A stretch of 64,000 bases of DNA, taken from Corynebacterium sp. P4-C1. GTDB taxonomy: Bacteria > Actinomycetota > Actinomycetes > Mycobacteriales > Mycobacteriaceae. The position numbers and the translations under genes were made by a program. The stretch spans positions 744,001 to 808,000 of the forward strand of contig NZ_CP129966.1 in the NCBI RefSeq assembly GCF_030503595.1. Direction: 5' to 3'. Of the stretch, positions 31,639-40,553 are shown piece by piece (within the stretch, counting starts at the first letter, position 1; each line of letters starts with the position of its first letter). The notes under the pieces are model-generated. The model was not told the origin of the DNA, did no database searches, and saw only the letters and a program-made list of their open reading frames with translations.

Positions 31639-32295
31639 ATGACATGGTTCCGCGCATACCTCGCCGTCCTCGCCGCCGCCACCATTGCGGTCGTGCCGTT
31701 CCCCACCCCGTATTCGCTTATCGACGTCCCCTCCCACCCCCATTCCCGCCGCACCGTCCTCGGCTACGAACGTGAATTCTTCGGCGAAGGCGGGTGGGCC
31801 ATCCAACCCGCCGGCTGCACCACCCGCGAAGCCGTCATGGCCGACGCTTGGCAGGTGGAATCGTGCACCGTGCCCTACCGCCAGTGGGACGCGTCCCGCA
31901 TAGCGAGATACACCGACCCCTACACCGGGAAGGCCCTCGACCCGGCCGACGTGGAGATCGACCACATCATCCCCCTGCGCGCCGCATGGGATTCCGGAGC
32001 GCACGCCTGGCCGGAGGATAAGCGCACCGCGTTCGCCAACGACCCGCTCAACCTCGTGGTCACCTCACGCGCGGCCAACCAGGCCAAGTCTGACTCCCTA
32101 CCCAGCGAATGGCTCCCTCCCGAAGCAGGAGCACGCTGCGCGTATGCTCGCCGCATCGCCGATGTCGCGCGCACCTACCACCTTGAACTGCCGCGACCGG
32201 ATGTGCGCGCCATGCGCCGGCAGTGCTCCGGTGTGCGTGGAGTGGCAAGTATTTTCGCCCCAGCTGGGAGAATCCCGCTGCATTCCGTAGAGTAA
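31639..32295 (+). CDS. Secreted HNH endonuclease-family protein
   Basis: Exported protein of 218 residues. A signal peptide (about residues 1-22, TWFRAYLAVLAAATIAVVPFP) precedes a mature region with an HNH-type fold: EIDHIIPLRAAWDSGAHAW supplies the conserved Asp-His, NDPLNLVVTSRAANQAKSD the Asn block, and SEWLPP a family-specific motif. This architecture (DUF1524-like) is common in actinobacteria, where a secreted nuclease may degrade extracellular DNA; that role is inferred. AAGG precedes the ATG. Cysteines at both ends could form disulfides. Confidence 0.85.
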   Translation: MTWFRAYLAVLAAATIAVVPFPTPYSLIDVPSHPHSRRTVLGYEREFFGEGGWAIQPAGCTTREAVMADAWQVESCTVPYRQWDASRIARYTDPYTGKALDPADVEIDHIIPLRAAWDSGAHAWPEDKRTAFANDPLNLVVTSRAANQAKSDSLPSEWLPPEAGARCAYARRIADVARTYHLELPRPDVRAMRRQCSGVRGVASIFAPAGRIPLHSVE

Positions 32296-32301
32296 GGTGC
32301 C

Positions 32302-32784
32302 ATGACAACTTTCATGCTTTTCCTGCACGTTGCCGCAGCGGTCCTCCTGATCGGCCCGGTGACCGTGGCTGTGTCCGCGTTCCCGAAGGCCGCCAAGGCC
32401 GCTAACTCCGGTTCGGAGGAAGCTATCGGCCGCGCTTCGTTCCTGCACCGCACCTCCACCACCTACGGTCTGCTCTCCCTGCTGGTGCCGCTGCTAGGTG
32501 CTGCCCTGCTCGCCTTCAACTGGGATGCCTATAAGACCAACTACTGGATGCACACCGCGATCGTCCTGAGCGTCATCGCGTGGCTGTTCTTGTTCATCAT
32601 GGTCATCCCGCAGCAGCGCAAGATGATGGGCAGCCTCGGTGCCCTGGCCCCGGCTGACGCCGACCCGAGCGATGTGGCCACCAACTTCGATTCCGCCCGC
32701 GTCAAGGCAGCTGCCGGCGGCGGCATCTTCAGCCTCCTGTGGTTCGTCGTCCTGATCCTGATGTTCCTGCCGGCTCCGGCTTAA
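32302..32784 (+). CDS. Small four-helix membrane protein (DUF2269-like)
   Basis: Integral membrane protein of 160 residues with four predicted transmembrane segments: about 5-27, 53-73, 84-103 and 141-157. The N-terminus MTTFMLFLHVAAAVLLIGPVTVA with an early His resembles DUF2269-type membrane proteins. Function unknown. It starts 6 bases after the HNH gene and ends at a large hairpin. Confidence 0.75.
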   Translation: MTTFMLFLHVAAAVLLIGPVTVAVSAFPKAAKAANSGSEEAIGRASFLHRTSTTYGLLSLLVPLLGAALLAFNWDAYKTNYWMHTAIVLSVIAWLFLFIMVIPQQRKMMGSLGALAPADADPSDVATNFDSARVKAAAGGGIFSLLWFVVLILMFLPAPA

Positions 32785-32814
32785 ACACCTTCAGGTAGCG
32801 GCGACCAAAACGTC

Positions 32815-32864
32815 CGCCCCCTTCCCTATTCCGTGTCACCATGGATAAGGGAAGGGGGCGTTTC
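32815..32864. terminator. Terminator between membrane-protein gene and deaD
   Basis: CGCCCCCTTCCCT pairs with AGGGAAGGGGGCG, followed by TTTC; likely serves the plus-strand gene and perhaps deaD on the other strand. Confidence 0.75.
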
Positions 32865-32901
32865 ACGTTATCGGGCCAGAGCCGGTGCGCCCGACCCGGG
32901 C

Positions 32902-35055
32902 CTAGTCGCGCCAGCCGCGGTCACGTCCGCGCCCACCGCGGTCACCACGGTCGTCTCGGCCACGTCCGCCGCGGTAGCCACGGCCACGGTCGCGCCCGCC
33001 GCGGTAACCGCGATCACGGTCGTCGTCACGTCTGCGGTAGCCGCCACGGCCTCCGCGGCCACGCGGCGGTGCACCGGTGTCGCGCTGGATGTTGATCAGC
33101 TGGCCGGAGATGCGGGTGTCGGAGAGACGGTCGAGCACGGCCGGGTCGAGGTTCTTCGGCAGCTCGACGAGAGTGAAGTCTCCGCCGATGGTGATGCGGC
33201 CGAAGTCGCGGTTGGTCAGGCCGCCCTCGTTGGCCAGGGCACCGACGATGGCGCCCGGGCGGACGTGCTGGCGCTTGCCCACGTCCAGGCGGTAGGTGTC
33301 GAAATTCGGGTCGTCGTTGTGGAAACGGCCCCGGCCGCGGTCGTCGCGGTCGCGCCCACGTCCACCGCGGTCCCAGCGGTCTCGGTCGCGGCGGTCGCGC
33401 TTGTCCTTCGGCGGCTCCTTCATCAGGAACTCGTCGCCCGAGGTCTGGGCGGCAAGCGCCGCGGCGATATCCTCCATCGGCACGTCGTGGTCGGCGGAGT
33501 AGCTGCGCACCAAGCCGCGGAAGAGGTCCATCTGGTCGTTCTCGAGCGACTCGGTGATCGAGTCGGAGAACTTGGCCATGCGGGAGACGTTGACCTCGTC
33601 CACGGTGGGCAGGTCCATCTCCTCGATCTTGGCGCCGGTGACCTTCTCGATGGAGCGCAGCATGCGGCGCTCGCGCGGGGTGACGAACAGGATCGCCTCA
33701 CCGGTGCGGCCGGCACGGCCGGTACGGCCGATGCGGTGGACGTAGCTCTCCGTGTCGTTCGGGATGTCGTAGTTGAGCACGTGGGAGATGCGCTCCACAT
33801 CCAGACCGCGGGCGGCGACGTCGGTGGCGACGAGGATGTCCAGTCGGCCGTCGCGAAGCTGGTCGACCGTGCGCTCGCGCTGCTGCTGGGCGATGTCGCC
33901 GTTGATCGCGGCGGCGGAGAAACCGCGTGCGCGCAGCTTCTCGGCGACTTCCTCAGTCTCGTGCTTGGTGCGCACGAAGACGATCATGCCGTCGAATTCG
34001 GTGACCTCGAGGATGCGGGTGATCGCGTCGAGCTTGTTGCGGTGCGCGGTGAACAGATAGCGCTGCGTGATGTTGGTGTTCGTGCGCGTCTCGGACTTGA
34101 CCGTGATCTCGGCCGGGTCGTCGAGGTACTGCTTCGAAATGCGGCGGATGCCGTTCGGCATCGTCGCGGAGAACAGTGCGACCTGCTTGTCGTCCGGTGT
34201 GTCCTCAAGGATGCGCTCGACGTCTTCCTGGAAGCCCATGTTGAGCATCTCGTCCGCCTCGTCGAGCACGAGGAAACGCAGGTTGGAAATGTCCAGCGAG
34301 CCCTTCTCCAGGTGGTCGATGACGCGGCCCGGGGTGCCCACGATGATCTGCGCACCGCGGCGCAGACCGGACAGCTGGATGCCGTACGCCTGACCGCCGT
34401 AGATCGGCAGCACAGAGATGCCACCCACGTGGTCCGCGAAGGACTGGAAGGAATCGGACACCTGCAGGGCGAGCTCACGCGTCGGCGCGAGGACGAGCGC
34501 CTGCGGGTGGCGCGCCTTCTTGTCGATCTGGGCGAGCACCGGCAGCGCGAACGCCGCCGTCTTGCCCGTACCCGTCTGCGCGAGGCCGACCACATCGCGG
34601 CCTTCCATCAGCAGCGGGATCGTCTGCGCCTGAATCGGCGACGGCTCCTCGAAGCCGACCCGCTTGACCGCTTCCAGCACATCATCCGGTAGGCCAAGGG
34701 CATCGAAGCCAGTGCTTTGCGACGCCTCGTCTGCCCCCTCGCCCCCGCTTTCCTCAGCGGAGGATGCTGCCGGTGTCACTTCGTTGTCAGCAGCGTCATT
34801 TGCGGTGCTTTCTGCGTTGTCGGCAGTGTTTTCTGCAGTTTTCTCAGTGTTGTCTTCTTGCCCGTTGTTCTCGTTCCCGTTGTTCTCGTCCACGGCCCCA
34901 GCGTTCTCTTTCCCATTCCCAGTTTCAGACTGCGTGTGCGTCTCCGCGCTGAGCTGCGCCGAATTCGCTTCCGATTCGGTCGTCATTTCTGCCCCAGCCG
35001 GTGTGTTCGCCTGCTGGTTATCAGCGGCGTTGTCATCAATACTCATCACCGCCAA
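32902..35055 (-). CDS. deaD: DEAD-box RNA helicase DeaD/CsdA
   Basis: ATP-dependent RNA helicase of 717 residues. A long acidic Asn/Glu-rich N-terminal extension (1-115) precedes the core: Q motif (FEEPSPIQAQTIP), AQTGTGKT, PTRELALQ, DEAD (LDEADEML), SAT, and the C-terminal RecA domain ending HRIGRTGRAGR. Then comes the DbpA-like RNA-binding domain (VGALANEGGLTNRDFGRITIGGDFTLVEL) and an Arg/Gly/Asp tail of RGG-type repeats. The role is in cold adaptation, ribosome assembly and RNA turnover. The start may be ATG 35055 or ATG 35046 (MSIDDNAA). Confidence 0.95.
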   Translation of the reverse strand: MAVMSIDDNAADNQQANTPAGAEMTTESEANSAQLSAETHTQSETGNGKENAGAVDENNGNENNGQEDNTEKTAENTADNAESTANDAADNEVTPAASSAEESGGEGADEASQSTGFDALGLPDDVLEAVKRVGFEEPSPIQAQTIPLLMEGRDVVGLAQTGTGKTAAFALPVLAQIDKKARHPQALVLAPTRELALQVSDSFQSFADHVGGISVLPIYGGQAYGIQLSGLRRGAQIIVGTPGRVIDHLEKGSLDISNLRFLVLDEADEMLNMGFQEDVERILEDTPDDKQVALFSATMPNGIRRISKQYLDDPAEITVKSETRTNTNITQRYLFTAHRNKLDAITRILEVTEFDGMIVFVRTKHETEEVAEKLRARGFSAAAINGDIAQQQRERTVDQLRDGRLDILVATDVAARGLDVERISHVLNYDIPNDTESYVHRIGRTGRAGRTGEAILFVTPRERRMLRSIEKVTGAKIEEMDLPTVDEVNVSRMAKFSDSITESLENDQMDLFRGLVRSYSADHDVPMEDIAAALAAQTSGDEFLMKEPPKDKRDRRDRDRWDRGGRGRDRDDRGRGRFHNDDPNFDTYRLDVGKRQHVRPGAIVGALANEGGLTNRDFGRITIGGDFTLVELPKNLDPAVLDRLSDTRISGQLINIQRDTGAPPRGRGGRGGYRRRDDDRDRGYRGGRDRGRGYRGGRGRDDRGDRGGRGRDRGWRD

Positions 35056-35152
35056 AGCCTACCGTCAAAGCAGACCCTATAGCTATTTACAGCGGGGACA
35101 GCTCCTCCCCGATGCCCATGCGGTTCGTGCGCGACGGTTAAGCTCTGAGAAT

Positions 35153-35656
35153 GTGAACGCCCGATATTTGTTTCCTGCTCTCGTCTCCGCCGGCTTCCTG
35201 CTCGTCGGATGCTCCACTCTCGCCGAGCCCGATCTGAACGCCGGCCTCGAATCCACCGGTTCCCCCGCCACGACCGACGCCGCTACCGATGCCGCGACCG
35301 AGACGGAGACCGCGACCGCGGCCGAGGCTGCCGACGTGACAAAGGGAACCATCTGCGGCGACGTCTCAGTGAGCAACGGCGAACTGACACGCTCTGTCGT
35401 CGCGCTCGAGGACGGTGCGGACTGTGCGGAAATCATGTCCGTTTTCGAGGACTACCTTTCCCCTGACCCCACCGGCGGTCCGCCGAGGAGCACGTCCGCG
35501 ATCTGGGAGGCTCCGAACGGCTGGTACTGCAGTAAGAAGATTCTGCTGAACGGCGACCCCGACAATAACGCGTCGCTGCAGCCCGCCTGCGGCCCCAGCC
35601 GTGAGCACCGTCTAGGCGTGTGGATGGACAAGGAACGTATCGCGGACCTGCCTTAG
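35153..35656 (+). CDS. Putative lipoprotein, paralogue of the 36492 gene
   Basis: Protein of 167 residues with a lipoprotein signal: MNARYLFPALVSAGFLLVGCS, where the Cys is the lipidation site. A Thr/Ala/Glu-rich linker follows, then a C-terminal domain with four Cys (TICGDV, DGADCAEIM, NGWYCSKK, PACGPS) and the APNGWYC motif. The same domain recurs in the gene at 36492-37091. Function is unknown. GTG start at 35153; the ATG two bases upstream runs directly into TGA. Its stop overlaps the convergent membrane-protein gene. Confidence 0.75.
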   Translation: MNARYLFPALVSAGFLLVGCSTLAEPDLNAGLESTGSPATTDAATDAATETETATAAEAADVTKGTICGDVSVSNGELTRSVVALEDGADCAEIMSVFEDYLSPDPTGGPPRSTSAIWEAPNGWYCSKKILLNGDPDNNASLQPACGPSREHRLGVWMDKERIADLP

Positions 35657-36291
35657 CGCTGCGGCGGTGCAAATCCGCCCGCTCCCCCGTGGTCACCGAA
35701 TCCACCGGCCCCAGCCGGATATCCTTGCCCCGGTGCACCGCCATACGGCGGTTGCCAATTCCGCTGAGCACCCGACTGCGCCCGCTGCTTCTCGTGGTGC
35801 CGGCCGATAAAGAACAGGATCATGCCGAGGGCAAACACAATGAGCGCTGCGATGCCGCCGAACACTCCGCCGAATATCCCGATCAGCCCGGGGAAGATCT
35901 TGTCGATGTCCTCCTTCTTGGCCAGCATCACCGCACGGTCGCAGGAGAAGGAATAGGAACCTTCATCGGCTGATGTGATCTTGCGGGTACTGGTCCAATC
36001 GCCCTCCTCTTCCCCCAAATTCACCGAGCCCACGACGCTTTCAAGGTTGATCTGCTCGCCCGACGGGGAGGAGATAGTGCATTCGGCCACGCCCGGTTCC
36101 CCGCTCCTCTCGAAGACCCGGTACTCCGTCTCCGCAAGAAGTTCCGCGGTGCCTTCGCCACTATTGATCTCGACTTTCGGAGTATCAGCAAGCTGCTTTA
36201 TGCCGCCAGCTCCCATTAACACCCCGAGCAAGATCGCTGCGACGAGCCCGATCCCGCCGAGCACCATGACGACGATCCCGATTTTCTTCAT
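35653..36291 (-). CDS. Two-helix membrane protein with glycine-rich tail, unknown function
   Basis: Protein of 212 residues. An N-terminal hydrophobic helix (about 5-29, IGIVVMVLGGIGLVAAILLGVLMG) is followed by an extracytoplasmic domain (30-130) with two Cys (AECTISSP and SFSCDRAV), a second transmembrane segment (about 132-160), then HHEKQRAQ and a Gly/Pro/Tyr-rich C-terminal tail. This layout (loop with two Cys between two helices) recurs in actinobacterial small membrane proteins; I do not recognise the family. It lies between two paralogous lipoprotein genes and overlaps the stop of one. Confidence 0.65.
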   Translation of the reverse strand: MKKIGIVVMVLGGIGLVAAILLGVLMGAGGIKQLADTPKVEINSGEGTAELLAETEYRVFERSGEPGVAECTISSPSGEQINLESVVGSVNLGEEEGDWTSTRKITSADEGSYSFSCDRAVMLAKKEDIDKIFPGLIGIFGGVFGGIAALIVFALGMILFFIGRHHEKQRAQSGAQRNWQPPYGGAPGQGYPAGAGGFGDHGGAGGFAPPQR

Positions 36292-36491
36292 GCGTGCGCC
36301 CTGAAGCCCTCACCCCGCCCACCATGAATGCAGCGTCTGGCGCACCGTGCTGGGGCGTCGCGCTCGGCGCAGCAGCTTGTCTACACACTAACCAAGTTCT
36401 TCTGTGTCAGCAGCGATTTCACATACACCCATCACGGTTGTGCCCGCCACATCAGACGTAACCGCGCCTTCACCGCCTACACTGTCCCCCT

Positions 36492-37091
36492 ATGCGTCTT
36501 TCCACTTCGACCCGCACCACCGTGCTCTTTGTTGGCGGTGCCACCGCCGCCGCCTTGGCTCTGGCCGGCTGCTCTTCCGACAACACCGTCGCCGACGCCC
36601 CAGCCATGAGCACCCTGCAGACCACCCCCAGTGAATCTGCAGAGCCCAGCTCCGCCGAACAGCCGTCCACCGAGCCGACGAAGGAAACATCCACGGCAAA
36701 GGGAGAGAAGAAAGACGAGGCCAGCGAGAAAGCGGATTCCAAGCCTGAGGATGACCGCACGAACGTCGCCGCCGGCACCGTCTGCGGCGAGGTGACCTCG
36801 AAAGGCGATGGAAGCCCCCTGTCCATCGTCGCGATGGACGACGGCACAGACTGCGACGAGGCCATGGAGGTCTTCACTGACTACATGTCCGACTCTCCTT
36901 CTGGCACGCCCCCACAAGGCTCCGGCGCTTTCTGGGACGCGCCCAACGGCTGGACGTGCGGCGGAAACAACTTCCTCTTCCCCGGCGACGAGGACCAGAA
37001 ATTCAACAAGCACCCCTCCTGCGGCCCCGACAGCAACGAGACAAACGTCGTCGCCGTCCCCAAGGATCGCGTCAGCGAACTGCCGGTCTAA
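36492..37091 (+). CDS. Putative lipoprotein, paralogue of the 35153 gene
   Basis: Protein of 199 residues. Lipobox ALALAGCSS at residues 20-28, a charged Ser/Glu/Lys linker to about residue 90, then the same Cys-containing domain as the gene at 35153: TVCGEV, DGTDCDEAMEVFTDYMS, DAPNGWTCGG and PSCGPDS, ending DRVSELP. The four cysteines are at matching positions, so two disulfides are likely outside the membrane. No Shine-Dalgarno is visible; possibly leaderless. Function unknown. Confidence 0.75.
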   Translation: MRLSTSTRTTVLFVGGATAAALALAGCSSDNTVADAPAMSTLQTTPSESAEPSSAEQPSTEPTKETSTAKGEKKDEASEKADSKPEDDRTNVAAGTVCGEVTSKGDGSPLSIVAMDDGTDCDEAMEVFTDYMSDSPSGTPPQGSGAFWDAPNGWTCGGNNFLFPGDEDQKFNKHPSCGPDSNETNVVAVPKDRVSELPV

Positions 37092-37180
37092 CCAGTCAGT
37101 GCCGCACCGTTCCCGCCGACCTCACCGCCACCGCCCAATAGAGCCTGTAATTCAGGCCCACGCCCACTAGTGTCGGACGC

Positions 37181-37570
37181 ATGTCAAAGCTCATCGATGT
37201 CACCGGTGCCGTCATCATCCGCGACGGTGCGGTTTTCGCCGCTCAGCGCGGTCCGGGTAAAGCGCTTGCCGGCAAGTGGGAGTTCCCCGGCGGCAAGATC
37301 GAGCCCGGCGAGACCCCGGAGCAGTCTCTTGCCCGCGAGCTCAAAGAAGAGCTGCTTGTCGACGCCGCAGTCCACGACCACATCACCACCACCGAATACA
37401 CGTACGACTTCGGCACGGTCCGCTTATCGACGTTCCACTGCACCCTCGCCCCCGGCACCGAGCCCACTTTAACCGAGCATGCAGACTCCCGGTGGGTCCC
37501 GCTCACCGAACTCACCGACCTCGATTGGGCACCCGCAGACATCCCAGCGGTTGAACTCATCGCCAAATAA
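37181..37570 (+). CDS. Nudix hydrolase, MutT-like
   Basis: Protein of 129 residues with a complete Nudix box, GGKIEPGETPEQSLARELKEEL, spanning about 32-53, in which the REXXEE glutamates bind Mg2+. The N-terminus DVTGAVIIRDGAVFAAQRGPGKALAGKWEFPGG matches MutT/8-oxo-dGTP diphosphatases; the real substrate may be another nucleotide. The next gene (PLD-helicase) starts 4 bases after its stop, so they are an operon. The base composition still looks like the host's, unlike the two genes downstream. Confidence 0.88.
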   Translation: MSKLIDVTGAVIIRDGAVFAAQRGPGKALAGKWEFPGGKIEPGETPEQSLARELKEELLVDAAVHDHITTTEYTYDFGTVRLSTFHCTLAPGTEPTLTEHADSRWVPLTELTDLDWAPADIPAVELIAK

Positions 37571-37574
37571 AAAC

Positions 37575-40502
37575 ATGAGCACAGCGCACTCACTTCGTAG
37601 CCTTGAAGCCGATACATTCTTCGGCTACATCGACAGGCAAACGCTTTCTGAGCGAATCCACAATCCTTCGCTGGTAGCCAATGCTGATGACAACACGATG
37701 CTTGCTGCGCTACGCGCTGAGCTGAAATCGTCCAAGTCTTTCACCATTTCCGTCGCCTTCGTCACCAATGGCGGCATCGGCGCATTGAAAGAAGCACTCG
37801 TTGATTTCCGTGGTCGAGGCATGATCATCACCTCGGACTACCAGGACTTCAACTCGCCCGACGCGTTACGCGAGCTCCTGCGGCTTCGAAACATCGACGT
37901 CCGGATCATGAGCGGCCGCTCGCACCACGCCAAGGGTTACGTTTTCGATCATGGCGACCACGTCACTGCACTCGTCGGTAGCTCGAATCTCACGCGCGAT
38001 GCGCTCATGGACAACTCCGAATGGAACCTCAAGTTCTCGACTCACCATGACGGAGACATTGCTGACCAACTGAACGCTGCTCTTCAACGCCACATCGAAA
38101 CCTCCGAGCCCCTCACCGAAAAATGGATCCAGGCCTACAGCAATCGCAGGCGACCACCAGTCTTTCCCACTACAGCTGACGAGATTCAGCCGGGAGAGCG
38201 AGCACCGCAAACAAAGATTCTGCCCAACAAGATGCAGACTGAAGCGTTGGATCGGCTTCGGGCGCTCATTGAGTCGGGAGAAAACCGTGCACTGATCATT
38301 TCCGCCACTGGTACGGGCAAGACCATTCTTGCAGGTCTAGCTGCCCGTGAGTTCAAGCCGGAACGCGTGCTCTTCGTTGCCCACACTGCACAGATCCTTC
38401 GCAAAGCAGCGACGGAATTTCAACGCGTGTTTGAAACCTCAAATGAAGACACCGGCTTTTTCATTGGACAGCAACGCGAAATGGGCCGTCGGTTCACATT
38501 CGCAACAGTTCAGTCAATTTCCCGGATCGAGCACCTCGCTGAAATCTCTCCGAAACAATTCGACTACATCATCATCGACGAGGTTCACCGCTCCGGCGCT
38601 GCTTCATATCGTCGAATCATCGATCACTTCCGCCCAAGCTTCCTTCTAGGGCTCACCGCCACACCGGAACGCACTGATGGCTTCAACGTTTACGAACTGT
38701 TCGACCACAACGTCCCATTCGAAATTCGGCTCGGTGACGCTCTCGAGTCGCGGATGCTCGTTCCGTTCGACTACTACGGGGTATCCGATTATGAGTCGAT
38801 GAACGGCTACACCATCTCGGACGACTCAACGATCGCTGAGAAAGTCGCCCGTGAGCGCATTGAGCATTTGGTCCAAGTCTTGGAAGACTACAGCTTCCCC
38901 AGTGGCACGAAAGGGCTGATCTTCTGTAGTTCCAACAAGGAAGCGAGACGACTCTCTCAAGAACTGAATAAGTACACGCTCTACGGAAAGCCACTTCGGA
39001 CCGTGTCGTTGAGCGGTGCAGACAGCATTCACCTCCGCGAAGACACCGTCGAAAAGCTGCAAGCTGGCGAACTAGATTTCATCATCACCGTCGATATTTT
39101 CAACGAGGGAATCGACATTCCCGACGTCAACGTGATCATGATGCTGCGTAGCACTAAGTCTTCGATCATCTTCACGCAACAATTGGGGCGCGGGCTGCGT
39201 AAAGCCACGTTTAAAGAGACGCTCCGCGTCATTGATGTCATCGGCAATTACTCGAATAACTACCTGATTCCAATTGCATTGACTGGTGATCGCTCCGGCG
39301 ATCCTGACAGTGCTCGCGAAACCATCCGACGTTCTCGTACGCATCCCGTCGCTGGCTCCTCAACGATCAGCTTCGATGAAGTCACCACTGAGCGAATTCT
39401 CGAATCAATTAAGCGCGCGAATCTCATTGACAAGCGCAAATGTAAGGAAGCAATCCTCAATCTCGAGTATCGACTTGGCCAACTGCCCCGCCTCGTTGAC
39501 TTCGAAACCCACGAATCGATCAACCCTTTCTTGATGGCGAGCAAGTACAAGAACTACTGGTCACTGCTGCATTCACTCAAGTTCGTTGAGGTTGGCCCCT
39601 CGAAGAAAGAGCAAGGCTTCCTCAACATGCTCTCGGCGATTCTGCTGAGTGGTAAACGTCCCCAGGAACTCTTGCTTTTGCAGCTGCTCTGCGAAAGTGG
39701 CTCCTTACCAGTGGGTGAATACGTCGAATTCTTGAAGCAGAAGAATCTCGACCACAGCAACGCATGTCTTGATTCAGTTGAACGGGTCCTGAACCTCCAG
39801 TGGTTCACAGATGGGCAGCGCTCGACATTTGGTAATCGCCCATTAGCTGAAAGGCACAACGACGTCTTCCGACTTAGCGATGACTTCCAAATGCTCTACG
39901 ACTCTTATGCCCTTAGTGAGAGCTTCTCGCCTGTCAGCTTCCGAGATCACGTTGACGACATCGTTGAGACTGGTTTGCTTCTCAACCGGAAGAACTTCGC
40001 CAGCGGAGATCGTTTGATCCAAGGCAAGCGTTACTCTCGGCGCGATGCATGCCGGCTGCTCAACTGGTCCGATAACCAGGAGTCGACCGTCTACGGTTAC
40101 AAAACGGACAAAGCTACGATGACGTGCCCAATCTTCGTGACCTACCACAAGGATGCAAAGATCTCTGAGAGCATTCGTTACGAAGACACCCTCATCGACC
40201 GCTCAACTTTGCACTGGTTCACGCGCAACCGCCGCACCCTGAAGAGCAATGAGCTTCAGCCGATCCTTAATGGCGATGCTGACCTCCATCTCTTCGCCAA
40301 GCGCGAAGACGCAGAAGGAGCCGAGTTCTACTACCTCGGACAAGCTGACTCGACCAATCCTCAGCAAACCGAGATGCTCGGCAAGAACAATAAACCGGTC
40401 GACGTGGTCACAACCAACCTGAAACTCAGGGTCCCGCTGCCGGCTGAGCTGTTCGACAGCCTCACTGCTCGCAAGACGGTTGCTGCTGAAAACCGGCATT
40501 AG
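37575..40502 (+). CDS. PLD nuclease - superfamily II helicase - DUF3427 protein
   Basis: Multidomain protein of 975 residues. An N-terminal phospholipase-D-type nuclease domain (about 45-190) shows His118-x-Lys120 and GSSN (135-138). A DEAD/DEAH-like helicase follows: Walker A ATGTGKT (244-250), DEVH (335-338), TATPER (361-366), then the second RecA domain with VDIFNEGIDIPDVN and QQLGRGLRK. The last 350 residues fit the DUF3427 region. Start ATG 37575. The protein probably unwinds and cleaves foreign or damaged DNA; domain relatives occur in phage-defence loci. Composition is AT-richer than the surrounding genes, suggesting acquisition by transfer. Confidence 0.88.
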   Translation: MSTAHSLRSLEADTFFGYIDRQTLSERIHNPSLVANADDNTMLAALRAELKSSKSFTISVAFVTNGGIGALKEALVDFRGRGMIITSDYQDFNSPDALRELLRLRNIDVRIMSGRSHHAKGYVFDHGDHVTALVGSSNLTRDALMDNSEWNLKFSTHHDGDIADQLNAALQRHIETSEPLTEKWIQAYSNRRRPPVFPTTADEIQPGERAPQTKILPNKMQTEALDRLRALIESGENRALIISATGTGKTILAGLAAREFKPERVLFVAHTAQILRKAATEFQRVFETSNEDTGFFIGQQREMGRRFTFATVQSISRIEHLAEISPKQFDYIIIDEVHRSGAASYRRIIDHFRPSFLLGLTATPERTDGFNVYELFDHNVPFEIRLGDALESRMLVPFDYYGVSDYESMNGYTISDDSTIAEKVARERIEHLVQVLEDYSFPSGTKGLIFCSSNKEARRLSQELNKYTLYGKPLRTVSLSGADSIHLREDTVEKLQAGELDFIITVDIFNEGIDIPDVNVIMMLRSTKSSIIFTQQLGRGLRKATFKETLRVIDVIGNYSNNYLIPIALTGDRSGDPDSARETIRRSRTHPVAGSSTISFDEVTTERILESIKRANLIDKRKCKEAILNLEYRLGQLPRLVDFETHESINPFLMASKYKNYWSLLHSLKFVEVGPSKKEQGFLNMLSAILLSGKRPQELLLLQLLCESGSLPVGEYVEFLKQKNLDHSNACLDSVERVLNLQWFTDGQRSTFGNRPLAERHNDVFRLSDDFQMLYDSYALSESFSPVSFRDHVDDIVETGLLLNRKNFASGDRLIQGKRYSRRDACRLLNWSDNQESTVYGYKTDKATMTCPIFVTYHKDAKISESIRYEDTLIDRSTLHWFTRNRRTLKSNELQPILNGDADLHLFAKREDAEGAEFYYLGQADSTNPQQTEMLGKNNKPVDVVTTNLKLRVPLPAELFDSLTARKTVAAENRH

Positions 40503-40553
40503 AAAATCTATACTCTGCCTCAAACTTATTACTTGGTAGGTGGAGGGACTTGA

